Of a stretch of DNA of 64,000 bases, positions 24,171 through 36,425 are shown piece after piece. The notes under the pieces were generated by a model. That model saw only the letters and a list, made by a program, of their open reading frames with translations, was not told the origin of the DNA and ran no database searches. Made by a program: the position numbers and the translations under genes. Source of the stretch: Trichopria drosophilae (Eukaryota > Arthropoda > Insecta > Hymenoptera > Diapriidae); contig CM059582.1 of assembly GCA_030407085.1 (NCBI GenBank), forward strand, positions 211,512,001 to 211,576,000, in the 5' to 3' direction. Within the stretch, counting starts at the first letter, position 1. Each line of letters begins with the position of its first letter.

Positions 24171-24963
24171 CAACACCTATTGAATCCAATCGCAAGATAT
24201 CAAAAGAAATGAGCCCTAGAACAGAAGAAGAACGACAGGAGATGGATAATCGGCCTTATAGGGAGCTCGTTGGTAGCCTTATATACTTAGCGAATGCGAC
24301 ACGTCCTGCTATAGCGTTTGCGGCGAGTACGTTGAGTAGATTTTGTTCTAATCCTGGGAAAGATCATTGGATAATTGCGAAACATGTTTTGAGATATTTA
24401 AAAGCGACGTCACACTATTGTATTGCTTATGTTAAAGACGGAGAGTGTCTCAAAGCTTACGCGAACTCCGATTGGGCGAGCGATGTCGATGATCGACGAT
24501 CTTGTACGGGAAATGTTTTAATGCTCGCCGGTGGCCCTATCAGTTGGAAGTCGAGAAAGCAAGCATCCGTTGCATTGTCGACTATGGAAGCCGAGTATGT
24601 AGCACTCTCGGAAGTCACTCGTGAAGTAGTATATTTGCGACGCCTTTTAGATCATATGGGATTCGCAAAATATGTCGAACCACCAATAAAAGCATTTTGT
24701 GACAATCAGAGTGCTATACACTTATCCAAAAATGCGGTATTCCATAAACGGAGCAAGCATATAGATATAAGTTATCATTTTGTTCGACAGTTAATTGATA
24801 ACGGAGAAATCGAAATTAGCTATATAAAAACTGATTATATGCCTGCCGATATTTTTACAAAGCCACTAAGCAATCGTAAACATGAACGTTGTGTTAAACT
24901 AATTCTTCAAACGGAACCTTTTTCATGTTGATAATTACCCTTTTTGGTTCTACCGCACATTTC

Positions 24964-24974
24964 GATAGAGGGCG
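24964..24974 (+). promoter_or_regulatory. Copia polypurine tract
   Basis: The purine-rich GATAGAGGGCG lies directly before the TG of the 3' LTR. Confidence 0.6.
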
Positions 24975-25257
24975 TGTTAGAAGACGTAATCGAACATGTG
25001 CTTTAAGGTACTGGTTTACCGACGCTTACCGACGAGTGTCGCATGCCGTAGCTGTCCGTATGTAACCGTAGAGCGCGCGGCTTCAGTGTGTGATTTGTGT
25101 GTGTAGCGACTTTTGTAGTTAGTTCGATTTTGCCTTTTGTATCGCGAGAATCAACGGCGTATCTCTTTTGTATTTTCTGTTGTGCAATTATATTTCTGCT
25201 TTACCAAAACTTCTTTGAGTTCGTTATTAAGAGCCTAGCCCTCAAAAATTACCAAAA
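24975..25257 (+). repeat. 3' LTR of copia element
   Basis: Direct repeat of 14078-14357. It ends ACCAAAA, where the 5' copy has ACCAACA, so the terminal CA has mutated. Confidence 0.9.
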
Positions 25258-25322
25258 TAAATCTTGTATATTTTTTTTTATTCAGAATGTGTAAATTGCG
25301 GTTTTAGGCGTATTTTACATTT

Positions 25323-25858
25323 CGACGGCTCCTATTGATATAATGCACATTCACGGCGAATACGATATAATGCACATTGAAAAGTCAGTTTGATATAAGG
25401 CACATTCAAAAGTGGGTTTGATAAAAGGCACATTCAAAAGTGGGTTTGATATAATGCACATTCAGATCTCCGTTTGATAAAATGCACATTCAACGATGTA
25501 TAGAATAAGGCCTTTATTACCTTCAATTCCACGTTACCGCTTAATCAATGATTGAAAACAATAAGTGTTCTAATTTGAATATAATAATATTGATTAAATG
25601 AAAATGTTGGTAGCAATAATATTGCTGCTTTATATTATTTGTTAATGTCAGAAAATAAAATTTGAGTAGTATTTCACGTAAATTATAACATTACAAATGA
25701 GATGCAAGCACAACGTTGGATGTGCATTTTATCAAACGGAGATCTGAATGTGCATTATGTCAATCCCACTTTTGAATGTGCCTTACATCAAACTGACTTT
25801 TCAATGTGCATTATATCGTATTCGCCGTGAATGTGCATTATATCAATAGGAGCCGTCG
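25323..25858. mobile_element. MITE with repeat-built 140-170 bp TIRs
   Basis: The ends are CGACGGCTCC (25323) and GGAGCCGTCG (25858), flanked by a 4-bp duplication ATTT (25319-25322 and 25859-25862). The left arm contains six or seven variants of a 20-22 base unit containing GATATAATGCACATTCA, and the right arm mirrors them. The central 220 bases are AT-rich and non-coding. The superfamily is not assigned; the 4-bp duplication would suit a CMC or similar transposase. Confidence 0.85.
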
Positions 25859-26124
25859 ATTTTCTAAATGCACAAAATATCTTTTGTGCAATGTGAATCG
25901 GTCCTGGCTTTCAGTTCATCTCACATGCCTGACATTCGTAGAAAAAACTGTTTTATATGCATTCATATAATATATGCATTCGCAATACTACTATTTAAAT
26001 GTCAGATCTCTCAGATTGGGGTCCTTCCACCGCGCATCTGCCTCGCGCACCTTCCTTCGGCTTGCTTCGGCCGCTCCAGCTTGCTGGCTCTTGAGACGGG
26101 AACGGAGCGCGGGCGGAGATTATA

Positions 26125-27428
<1,304 letters not shown>

Positions 27429-27439
27429 TAAGGTGTTGT

Positions 27440-28492
27440 CTAATGCAAGTGTTCAAATACTCTTCTATTTACCTCAATACATTTATCAATGCGATTAAGG
27501 AATGACGCCCTCACTCTTTGAAGAACATCGGGATTAATCTCACGACATGCTTTTCATATTATTTTCATGTCCTCTGCTGTTGTCGGCTCTGTTGCATATC
27601 CTTTTTCCTTTATATGGCCCCATAGAAAGAAATCCAAGGGTGTAAGATCTGGGGATCGAGGGGGCCAAACTTGAACAGGGCTTGCAATTCCGATCCACTT
27701 GTTTGGGAATTGCTCATTTAAGTATGCTGTTACATTCCGGGATCTGTGAGGTGGTGCCCCATCCTGCTGGAACCACATACTTTGTCAAATATTGCAAGGA
27801 ACATTTTCTAGGAGGATTGAAAATTCTTCTCTAAGGAAATGTAGGTAGTTTTCCCCCTTTAAACTTTCATGAAAGAAAAATGGCCCTACGATACAATCAC
27901 CTACAATACCGGCCCAGACGTTAAGAGACCATTGCCGCTGAAACTGTTGATGACGTTTCCAATGGGGATTGACATCTGAATAGTAGTGGCAATTGTGTCT
28001 ATTAACACCTCCTCTGTTTAAGAACGTGGCTTCGTCACTAAAAAGCACCATTTCGACAAATGCAGGATTTGCTCGCACCTTGGCTTGTACCCAATTATAG
28101 AAAGCAAGACGACGGGCGAAATCAGTCTCTTCCAATGTGTGAACTAGATGAATATGATAGGGATGAAATTTCTGCTCTATCAGAATTCGGTTTGCTGTAG
28201 ACCGAGGAATGCCATGCTGCCTGTCAATTTGTCTGGTTGAAATTTGCGGATTTAAAGTAGTAGAAGCGATTACAGTCACCGTCTTTGCTTCGTTAACACC
28301 TAATTTTTGACGCACTCGTTTCAGGCTACCTTGCTCGGCTCTGATGCAAAGGTTTTTCATTGTCGTTCTATGAGGTTGTCGTCTATTGGGATATCGTTCA
28401 GCATAAAGGCGCGCTGCATGTGAATAGTTATTTCTGGCCTCTCCAATTAACCGAACCATGTCCACAATTTCGTGGGGAAGATAATCAGACAT
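27440..28492 (-). pseudogene. IS630/Tc1-mariner transposase, two nonsense codons
   Basis: The minus-strand frame runs from ATG 28492-28490 to TAG 27442-27440, 351 codons, with in-frame TGA at 27787-27785 and 27556-27554 and no frameshift. The N-terminal half has an HTH-like region. The catalytic core shows SDEATF, then QQDGAPPH and SPDLTPLDFFLWG, with 37 residues between the second and third aspartates. It is clearly related to, but different from, the transposase at 15385-16461. It would have moved the large element by cut-and-paste at TA sites. Confidence 0.9.
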
Positions 28493-28932
28493 GATTTCGT
28501 TTTGCAGGAAACAAACAGAATACCGAAGTTTCAGTGCTAATGCTTTAATGTAAACAACAGACAGTAAAATGTCTTGCAACAGATTTTCTCGTATTTCAAA
28601 CGATTGTGTACAGAGCTGGAGACAAATTGTTCTATTGTTAAACAATGTAAATACAAAAAAGGAAATGCTAATGCCCAATGAAATGTTGCGTTAGTACGTA
28701 GCTAACCACTACGCTTTATAAATTGTTTTTAATAAAGAACAAAAGGAAATAGACGCTATTTATTAAATGCAAATGAATGTGCGCATTAGCATTGAATGTT
28801 GTATGCTATACAATTTCTTTTCTTACTTCGTAACCTTTTGCGTTTTCTTCCATTTCAGTTATATCTTCATCAAAATTTCGGTTCTTGCTACGTAATTTCT
28901 ATTCCATGATATGATTTCCTTAGGGTCATGCG

Positions 28933-28934
<2 letters not shown>
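28493..28934. other. Promoter side of transposase, non-coding
   Basis: Sequence between the transposase start and the CA tract. The frame stays open on the minus strand up to 28678 but has no protein features. No TATA box that I would defend. Confidence 0.4.

Positions 28935-28969
<35 letters not shown>
28935..28969. repeat. (CA)n tract at 5' junction of the R1-like LINE
   Basis: About 17 CA units. Together with the CA tract from 33625 it forms the microsatellite into which the LINE was inserted. Confidence 0.9.
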
Positions 28970-28971
<2 letters not shown>

Positions 28972-29115
28972 GCCGGAGTCTTGCTGGTTCCTTCTAACGG
29001 GCGCGTCCCCAGGTGGCGGATCGGGGAATGCTGGTAAAAGGTATCGGAGAAATAAAATATCCGACGCGGACCAAAGAACTAGCTAGGGGAAGGAACCCCG
29101 ATTAATAAACCAAAT

Positions 29116-30464
29116 ATGGCAGAACAGCGGCAGAAAGAAGTTTACGGTGCTGGGGTCGGATCCCCAGTACCGGCGTCGGGCACGAGTGCGCAAGCGGGCT
29201 CTCCGGCGTCGATATCAGGCAACCGCAGTGCTGCAGGGGTTGGTCACTCGGCCCCTGTAGCATCAGATGCTACAAGTGACAGTATGGCGATGGAATCCGG
29301 AGTGGGCTGTCTGGCGGCCTTCTTCCAGAAGGTTTCCAGCAGCATATCGGTGGACCCACCAGCAGGAGAGGACCCAGAGGCGGCAAAATTCCGGGTCCTG
29401 GAGGAGAGAATTAAGGGCCTTGTGGACTTCATTCTTGACAAAAAGAATCTCCACAAGGAGCTTAAGGATATGGCTAGAGCTACCTTAAAGGCAACCAGGG
29501 ATTATGCCGAGGTGAGGCATAACCCATGGCCTTCGAAAACGGCGTGCGACTGCAAAGATGGGGCGAGCCAGACCTCCCCTCTCTTTCGCAGGCCCCATAA
29601 AGAAGAGTACACGGGGAGAAGAGAGCCTTCGCCGATAACAACGCCGGCGAAGAAAAAGTTGAGAAAGGGGGCAGAGGACAAGGACCTTTCCTCCTCACCC
29701 GTGAAAAATCGCCAACAGCAAGCCCGAGCGCACGACAAGGCCTGGGCAACGGTGGTGAAAAGGGGAAGGAAAGATGGGAAAAAAGCGACAAAACAGAATG
29801 TCGGCGTGCGACCCAATCAAGAGCATAAAACGGGGCCGACACAACACCGTCCTGATGCTATCAAGATCAAAGCGACAGGAGGAGTCTCGTACGTCGACAT
29901 CCTACGAAAGGTGAAAACTGCACCCGGACTCAAGAAATTGGGCGAAAGGGTAACGAGGATTCGGCGCACGAAGGCAGGAGACCTCCTCCTGGAACTGGGC
30001 AAGGACGGAGTACCAACGGAGGAGCTCCGATCCGAGGCCGCGTCTCTCCTAAACGGGTCAGCTCTCATCCAGATGTTGACCCAAATAGAAGGCATAAAGA
30101 TCACGGACCTGGATGAGGCCACAACCACGAACGACGTGGCACTCGCACTCGCCTCGGCCAACTTAGGGGCGCGTACTGCGGCACTCAGGCGGCCATAGTC
30201 AGACTCCCCGCCACAGTAGCAGAGAAGCTACTAGAGACGGGACGGCTGAGAGTTGGTTGGGTGAACTGCAGAGTACGGCTCCTAGAAATACCTCTTCGGT
30301 GTTACAGATGCCATGAGATCGGGCATATGGCAACGAACTGAAAGAGCTCAGTCGACCGGTCAGCTCAGTGCTTCCGATGTGGTAAAGAGGGCCACAAAAT
30401 AGTGGATTGTGCGGCTAAACATCAGCCTGCACAAGAGGACGAAGTACCGAACAACAATGGCTAA
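29116..30464 (+). pseudogene. R1-like ORF1 (gag-like), frameshifted
   Basis: ATG 29116 opens 360 codons: a Gly/Ala/Ser-rich start, an acidic-basic middle and a Lys/Arg-rich part (about residues 160-250) suited to RNA binding. The frame is lost near 30180 and continues in another frame, where two zinc knuckles are visible: CYRCHEIGH, whose last cysteine is replaced by TGA at about 30341, and CFRCGKEGHKIVDC. The ORF ends with TAA at 30462-30464, overlapping the ATG of ORF2. The usual role is to coat the RNA in the ribonucleoprotein particle. Confidence 0.82.
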
Positions 30465-33431
30465 GGTGCTCCAGCTTAATCTCAACCACTGTGCCGTGGC
30501 CCAGAATCTGCTGTTCCAGCTGGTCAGAGAGGAAAAGGCCGATATTGCCATCATTAGTGAGCAGTACAGGGACCTAGAGGATTCAAAGTGGGTAAGGGAC
30601 ACTACCAGCAAAGCGGCCATCTGGGTCTGTGGAAATCTTCACATATCCAACAGGATGGTCACCCCCTTACCGAAATTCACATGGGTGGAGGTGGCTGGTA
30701 TAAGATTATACAGCTGCTACCTTCCACCCAGCGACACCTACGAAGAATTTCTAGGGTCCCTGGACGACATTGTTGAAAGTGCTAAGTCCTCCCGACTACC
30801 AGTAGTAATCGGGGGAGATTTTAACGCTTGGTCAATAGAGTGGGGCAGCGCGAAGACTAACCAACGCGGCCGCGCCCTACTCGAGGGCTTTGCCACGCTG
30901 GAGCTCGAGATCGCTAACGTCGGAGCCAAGCCAACCTACACCAAAGGCGATAAGGCATCCGTGGTTGATATTACCTTCATCGACCCTAAATTGATGAGGG
31001 AGGGTCACGAATGGAAAGTTAGCGACCGATACACGGGCAGCGACCATCATGCTGTGGTGTTTCAACTCCAGCTAACCAAAAGGCCAGCGCGGAACAGCAG
31101 AGAAGGGGAAAAAGAAAGATGGGCACCGTCTACATTAGATCCTGGCCTCAAAGCCTCTCTCAGGCCATATCATCAGCTTGCGATGTCTCAATGGCCGCAA
31201 AATCAAATCCTCGCGGCAGACCGCCAGTATACTGGTGGAACGAGGGCATCGCAACTATCCGGCGAGAGTGCCTTAGAGCCAGGAGACTGCACCAGAGAGC
31301 TCTTCATAAACCGCAGTACCAACAACTAACGGCGGCCTACGAAGAAAAGAGGAAGAAGCTTAAAGCTGCCATTAAGATCGCGAAAAAAAGTGCTTGCAGG
31401 AATTCTGCGAGGATGTAGACCGGGACCCTTGGGGCTGTCCGTATAAAACGGTCATGAGGAAAATCAAGCCCGAGGGAATGAATGCTCCATCTTGCCCACA
31501 CTTCCTCCACAGAGTAATCCACCATCTGTTCCCAGAACAACAGGAACGATCCACTGGTACTGGTCTGCTGGCAGAACCTGGTGCAGTCGAGCCACCAGCC
31601 GTCACTGAAACCGAATTGAGGATGGCTGCTAAGAGGATATCTGCACGCAAAGCTCCGGGAATAGATGGAATCCCGGGTCTGGCGGTTAAGAGCGCAGCGC
31701 TGGATGTCCCAGGTATCTTCCTGGAAACATTTACCGCATGTCTAAAAGATGGATGCTTCCCGGTGCAATGGAAGCAACAAAGGTTGGTACTGCTGTACAA
31801 GGGTTCTAAACCCTTGGACGAACCATCTGCACACCGACCACTTTGTATGCTGGACATTCTCGGGAAGCTGTACGAGCGGATAATATGTGCCAGGCTCGAA
31901 GCAGCCATCGATAAAGTTGGAGGTCTTTCCGTCAATCAGTTCGGCTTCAGGATGGGTCGCTCAACCATTGATGCAGTCGACCGGGTGAAGACGTTGGCCG
32001 CTAACGCCATCAGTGGCAGTCGGAATACCAAGCGAATGTGTGCCATCATCACGCTTGATATCAAGAACACCTTTAACTCGGCCCGATGGGATTGCATCAT
32101 GCTAGCCTTAGAAGAACTCAAGGTACCAATTTACCTTAGAAGGGTCATCTCTAGCTACCTGTCAGCCCGGACCCTGTTTTATGACACCGATGACGGCAGG
32201 CGCTCCCACAACATCACAGGAGGCGTGCCGCAGGGTTCGGTCCTAGGTCCCTTGCTCTGGAACGTCATGTATGACGGATTGCTCAAACAATCACTTCCAG
32301 AACGGGTGACTATAGTAGCCTATGCCGACGACGTTGCACTTATCGTCGTCACAAAAACCATAGAGGAGGTCCAATACGTCGGGGATGACGCTATTGAGGT
32401 GGTAGCTAGCTGGTTGAGAAACCACGGACTCTGCCTGGCGGCTGAGAAAACGGAGGCGGTGCTCATCTCTCGTACTAAGAAGAGAATGTACGCTACCTTC
32501 ACGGTCGAGGATAAGGGGATCAGAACGAAAGACACCATTAAATACCTTGGTGTTATGCTCGACGCGCGATTGTCGTTCAAAGACCATCTGCAGTATGCAG
32601 GCACAAAAGCGCTAAAAGTGGCTCGCGTGCTGGGGTATATTATGCCCAATATAGGGGGACCAAAACAATACCGTCGATCCCTCCTTGCTTCAGTGGTGAG
32701 CTCTGTAATTCTTTACGGAGCCCCCGTCTGGGCGAACGCCATTGCAAGCAAGAAAAGCTATGGAGCCACTTGCCGACGGGCCTGCAGGACAGTAGCGCTA
32801 AGAGTGGCCCGAGCGTATCGTACCGTGTCCGACATTGCCCTCTCAGTAATCTCGGGATCCCCCCCCCCCCTTATATCTAATGGCAGCTGAGAGGGCTGAA
32901 AAGTACCGTGAAGTTAGGAGTGTAGGCCAAGAATTGGCAAATGTCTCGGGAGGCCAAAGCAAATGGTCCGAAAGACTACTTGCCGAGTGGCAGCAACGAT
33001 GGGACTCAGCAGCCAAAGGGCGCTGGACCCACCGTCTCTTCCCGAATGTGGCGAAGTGGACAGGCAGAGACCACGGATTCGTCACATTCCATCTGACCCA
33101 GGTACTTACTGGGCACGGCTGTTTCCGCAGCTACCTCCATCGAATCCGCGTGTACAAAAACGCGGAGTGCCCGGTGTGTCCTGGCGTGGACGAGGATGTG
33201 GAACACGCCATCTTCCACTGTCCACGGTTCGCAGAGGAGCGGAAACCGCTGCACAAATTTGGAGAAGACCCAATAACACCCGAGCGATTGGGTAGGGTCC
33301 TGCTCCTCTCACAGGAAGGATGGGACGCAGTGGTCCAACTCGCCACGTCCATCGTGGAGCAGCTGAGAGCTATCCGCAAAAACGAGGAGGGACGGATAGA
33401 AATACCATCACCTATCCATCATGCGCCATGA
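30457..33431 (+). pseudogene. R1-like ORF2 (endonuclease-reverse transcriptase), frameshifted
   Basis: It starts at ATG 30457 inside ATGGCTAA. The endonuclease shows GGDFNAWS (about 30817) and GSDHHAV (about 31040). The RT covers about 31640-32500 with LDIKNTF, GGVPQGSVLGP and YADDVAL. A C-terminal finger CPVCPGVDEDVEHAIFHC lies at about 33170. Frames change near 31110, near 31390 and at the C-run 32861-32872, so three shifts break the protein. The family's role is to nick the target and copy the RNA there. The C-run may be a sequencing-sensitive site. Confidence 0.88.
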
Positions 33432-33624
33432 TATCGGTGAAGAGCCTCTCGGGGCTTAGGCTGCCTTCCTGGAAGTAATGCCTTAAGGCGGTTCCCGGGA
33501 ATGGACAAAACAGCCTTATGCGGCGGTGGTTTTAGCGGATGAGAGCTCCGCACTTCTGCTGGCACCGGCCGGCAGAGAAGGCTGGTAGAGCTTTCCATCG
33601 TCGCGTCGGCAAAAAAAAAAAAAA
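33432..33624 (+). other. 3' UTR and poly(A) tail of R1-like LINE
   Basis: A GC-rich 180-base tail, then A14. No conventional AATAAA is seen close to the tail. Confidence 0.7.
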
Positions 33625-33760
33625 CACACACACACACACACACACATAGCCACACACACACATACACACACACACGCACGCACGCACACACTAGAGAGGG
33701 TTTGGAGTCAGTAAATGCCGTGGAATTGACGAACCATGGGGTCCTGATCTTTGCTGTGAC

Positions 33761-33801
<41 letters not shown>

Positions 33802-34767
33802 CACACAAACAGGTGACGGCAAGGGGAACCACCTGATCAAAGCACCCCAAAGACATGCAAAGCCGACTGTGCGACCTCCACGGGGTGCATGTTGGATGAC
33901 GCTAACGCCAGCGATATACAGACTTTTCGAATCAAACGCCTTTCATCCCAGATTGGTATTTAAGTTGGCCTTAAAAATCGCCCACAAGGTCAAAATGGTA
34001 AAAGTTCGCTAGCTCCAAAGCCTACTCAAGTATTTGAAATAATTCTACGAGACGGCGAGATTTGCGACGAAAGTCAGGTTTTCTAGTTAACAAAGGGAGA
34101 TCGCTTTGACCTAGGAATGACCTTCAAAATGGTCCGCAGGTGAAAATAGTAAAAGTTCGTCGGTACCATGTCCTACCCAAGTACTAATTGTTTGCCCATG
34201 AATCTAAAGTTAAATGAAAAGCTTCCGGACGATTCAACATTTGACCTATTGAAGGTCACATCAGCAAATTATAAAACACCATTTTGGACGCAAAATTTCC
34301 CGCTCTTTCCGAATCCGGTGTCAAAAATAGTGATTCCCGTTTAAAAATATGCACTTGACCTTGAAATAACCTTCAAGGTCAAATACAATGGTACCATTAA
34401 ATAGGCTGGGAAAAATGCTTAAACTTTTGTCTGAAACATTTCCCCCCAACATGTAGTCACGCTGAGATATTTCGCCGTTCCTGAACATGTTAGTTTGACC
34501 TTGAAATAACCTTGGCGAAAAATCGGTCATACCATATTCGGACGTAAAATTTCCCTCTCTTTCCGAATCCGGTGTCAAAAATAGTGGTTCCCCGTTAAAA
34601 ATATACACTTGACCTTGAAATAACCTTCAAGGTCATGTTCTAGGTTATAACCAATAATGTACAGTGATTGCCCCCTTTGTCCTGAACAACTTTTGTTTGA
34701 AACATTTTTCTCTAATTTATTTACTTTTCAAAATATTTCGGGTGAGGGATTAAAATGGGACACCCTG
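33625..34767. repeat. Right TIR of large mariner-like element
   Basis: The inverted counterpart of 26125-27428. CA tracts lie at about 33625-33692 and 33763-33812. Matching unique blocks include TTTGGAGTCAGTAAATGCC and CACCCCAAAGACATGCAAAG. Confidence 0.88.
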
Positions 34768-36245
34768 TATAGCATGTCGCTCGAAACTATCAAACAAATG
34801 ACGGGTGGTTGAAACTTAATTCAGCCTTTTGTTAAATATCAAATATGTTCTTGTGGCTCAGTGGTTTGCGCAATTGCTTCGCGCTCGTGTAATCGCAAGA
34901 TCGCGTCGCGAAAGGTGAAAATTTTTTTTTTCCCGAATTCTATTTATTAATTCTATTTATTTTGCCAACGATCATTTCTTTTATTCGAGACATTTTTTTA
35001 TGTCAAAATTATGCCACACATATACTATATAAAAAATATTATTCAATAAAAATTTATTACAACACTGCTTGTTACTAATCTACGATGATTTCTCGAGATT
35101 AAAAAGTAAGTGATATACAATTTGTAATTGGGCAGTTTTAAATTTTAACGGGAAGCGTAGAATAATTATTATTCTTTTACTCGAACATTTCTTTATTCCG
35201 ATATTATGTTACCCGTTTAATATTACCAATACCAGTACTAAGACACTGGTTTTTAATTAGAGCTAATAACATCTTTTATTTACTACGTATTTCAGTGCTT
35301 GTTTTTCATTATATTTAATTAGTGATGTAATTAATACAGTACGTCTCATTATGTTAGCCGCATAAATGTATGTAGAATAACTGACAGTTTTGTTACTTAT
35401 TTCTAGATGTTACTATCTACTTCATATCAATACAGATTTTTCATTACAGAATACCCTTTTATTGCATTTTGTTAAAAAAATTGACGGCTAATAATTTAAA
35501 ATATTTATTCTCGACTAAAATGGGAATAATGTGGAGCTTAGTAATGCACATTGTTTAAAAAATGCGTAATAATTTATTCAGAAAATATAATTAACCCAAT
35601 AATGGTACTGAATGCTGCTTGAAAATAAATTTTAATTAAGTGTGGTTCTTGGCTTGAATTTTCATAGAATTATATATGTATATATAGAATACACACGTCG
35701 GCCAGAAATATTGTCACTATTGGTTATTGTTGCCATTAAAAACATGTGAAATTAAACCAATAAAAATTTGCTTTATAAAAATGGAATGTAGGCTAGTCCA
35801 GCCAGTCAAATGATTTTTATTCGCTTCATGCTGTTTACGTATGAACAGAAAATTAGTTTTCATCAAAAGGTAGATTGACTAGAGATAATCGTTACCCGCT
35901 GTTAAAGTACTTTATATACCTTAAAGCCTAGTAAACGTAGAATTCATATTATGCTTGCAGCATTCTTTTGCCCCTGTCGAAAAATTGTATTTTGTAATAA
36001 GCATAATTTATATACAAAGTATTCCGTTATGAGACACCCTCTTACCGACGATTTTAGCAATGCATTTTTAATAAGATTATCGGGTATTTGCGTGAAATTA
36101 AATTAAATACGGTTTAAAATTTCTATTCATTGTAAATTTTTATTAAAAACAATGAAATTGAGCAGAATTGAATATAAATGGTTGTACAGCGAAAATTAGC
36201 GAAATTCAGCAAATTCAAACCTTTCCCGAGTAGAAATTTCGATAC
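34768..36245. other. Non-coding stretch
   Basis: AT-rich, with only a tRNA-like sequence at 34853-34930. No gene is seen. Confidence 0.5.
34853..34930 (+). repeat. tRNA-like sequence with T-run
   Basis: TGTGGCTCAGTGG fits a Pol III A box and D arm. A possible anticodon-arm-like stretch and then T10 at 34921-34930 follow. The B box is poor and the acceptor ends do not pair, so this is at best a decayed tRNA-derived repeat. Confidence 0.3.
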
Positions 36246-36425
36246 GGCCCTGATCAGGCCCTGCTCGGGCTGCCTGATTATATTTCAGGCCCTTATCAGG
36301 CTACCCTATCAGGGCCTGATCAGAAACGTAACGATTATTTTGGTCCGGGCCTGATCAGGCATCCTGAAATAAGGCCCTGGTCAGGCCTCTGTCAGGGCTT
36401 GATCAGGGCTTTATAAGGGCCTGAT
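36246..36425. repeat. CCTGATCAGG-rich block
   Basis: At least ten variants of the palindrome CCTGATCAGG are packed in 180 bases, in both single and paired form. The block has partial similarity to the array at 37579-37762. Confidence 0.7.

Larger units (their letters stand above)
14462..24931 (+). pseudogene. Copia gag-pol polyprotein, interrupted
   Basis: Gag starts at ATG 14462 and is split after 14598. If the inserted transposon and one CAGA duplicate are left out, the frame continues exactly at 20461. Visible in order are a gag zinc knuckle (CFNCNKFGHMSKNC, about 21061), protease DSGAT (about 21206), the integrase HHCC finger and DDE core (RTDNGPEYL, NGVAERANR), RT with YVDD (about 23380) and RNase H (24209-24931, with DIFTKPL near the end). 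Damage: the insertion at 14599-20456, a 2-base shift near 20641, stop TAA 22837-22839, a shift near 23015, stop TAA 23543-23545 and the LINE at 23601-24170. It would have given virus-like-particle Gag and the enzymes for reverse transcription and integration, but cannot now. Confidence 0.92.
14078..25257 (+). mobile_element. Copia-type LTR retrotransposon with nested insertions
   Basis: LTRs at 14078-14357 and 24975-25257 frame gag-pol in copia order (zinc knuckle, protease, integrase, reverse transcriptase, RNase H). The element is flanked by a perfect 5-bp target duplication TAAAT (14073-14077 and 25258-25262). The LTRs differ by about ten substitutions and one 3-base indel, so it is not recent. 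Two insertions interrupt it: a DNA transposon at 14599-20456 and a LINE fragment at 23601-24170. Without them it would be close to 4.7 kb, normal for copia. Confidence 0.93.
28970..33624 (+). mobile_element. R1-like non-LTR retrotransposon in a CA microsatellite
   Basis: About 4.65 kb with a 146-base 5' leader, a gag-like ORF1, an overlapping EN-RT ORF2, a 180-base 3' UTR and a poly(A) tail (33611-33624) that runs directly into CACACA. CA repeats lie on both sides. The layout (ORF1 with zinc knuckles, ATGGCTAA overlap, AP-type endonuclease, RT, C-terminal CCHC) is that of the R1 clade, some members of which are known to insert into AC-type microsatellites. Both ORFs are broken. Confidence 0.85.

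Noticed and set aside
29480..29842. Long minus-strand frame opposite the R1-like ORF1
   Set aside because: It is a shadow of the plus-strand coding sequence, whose protein features are clear.
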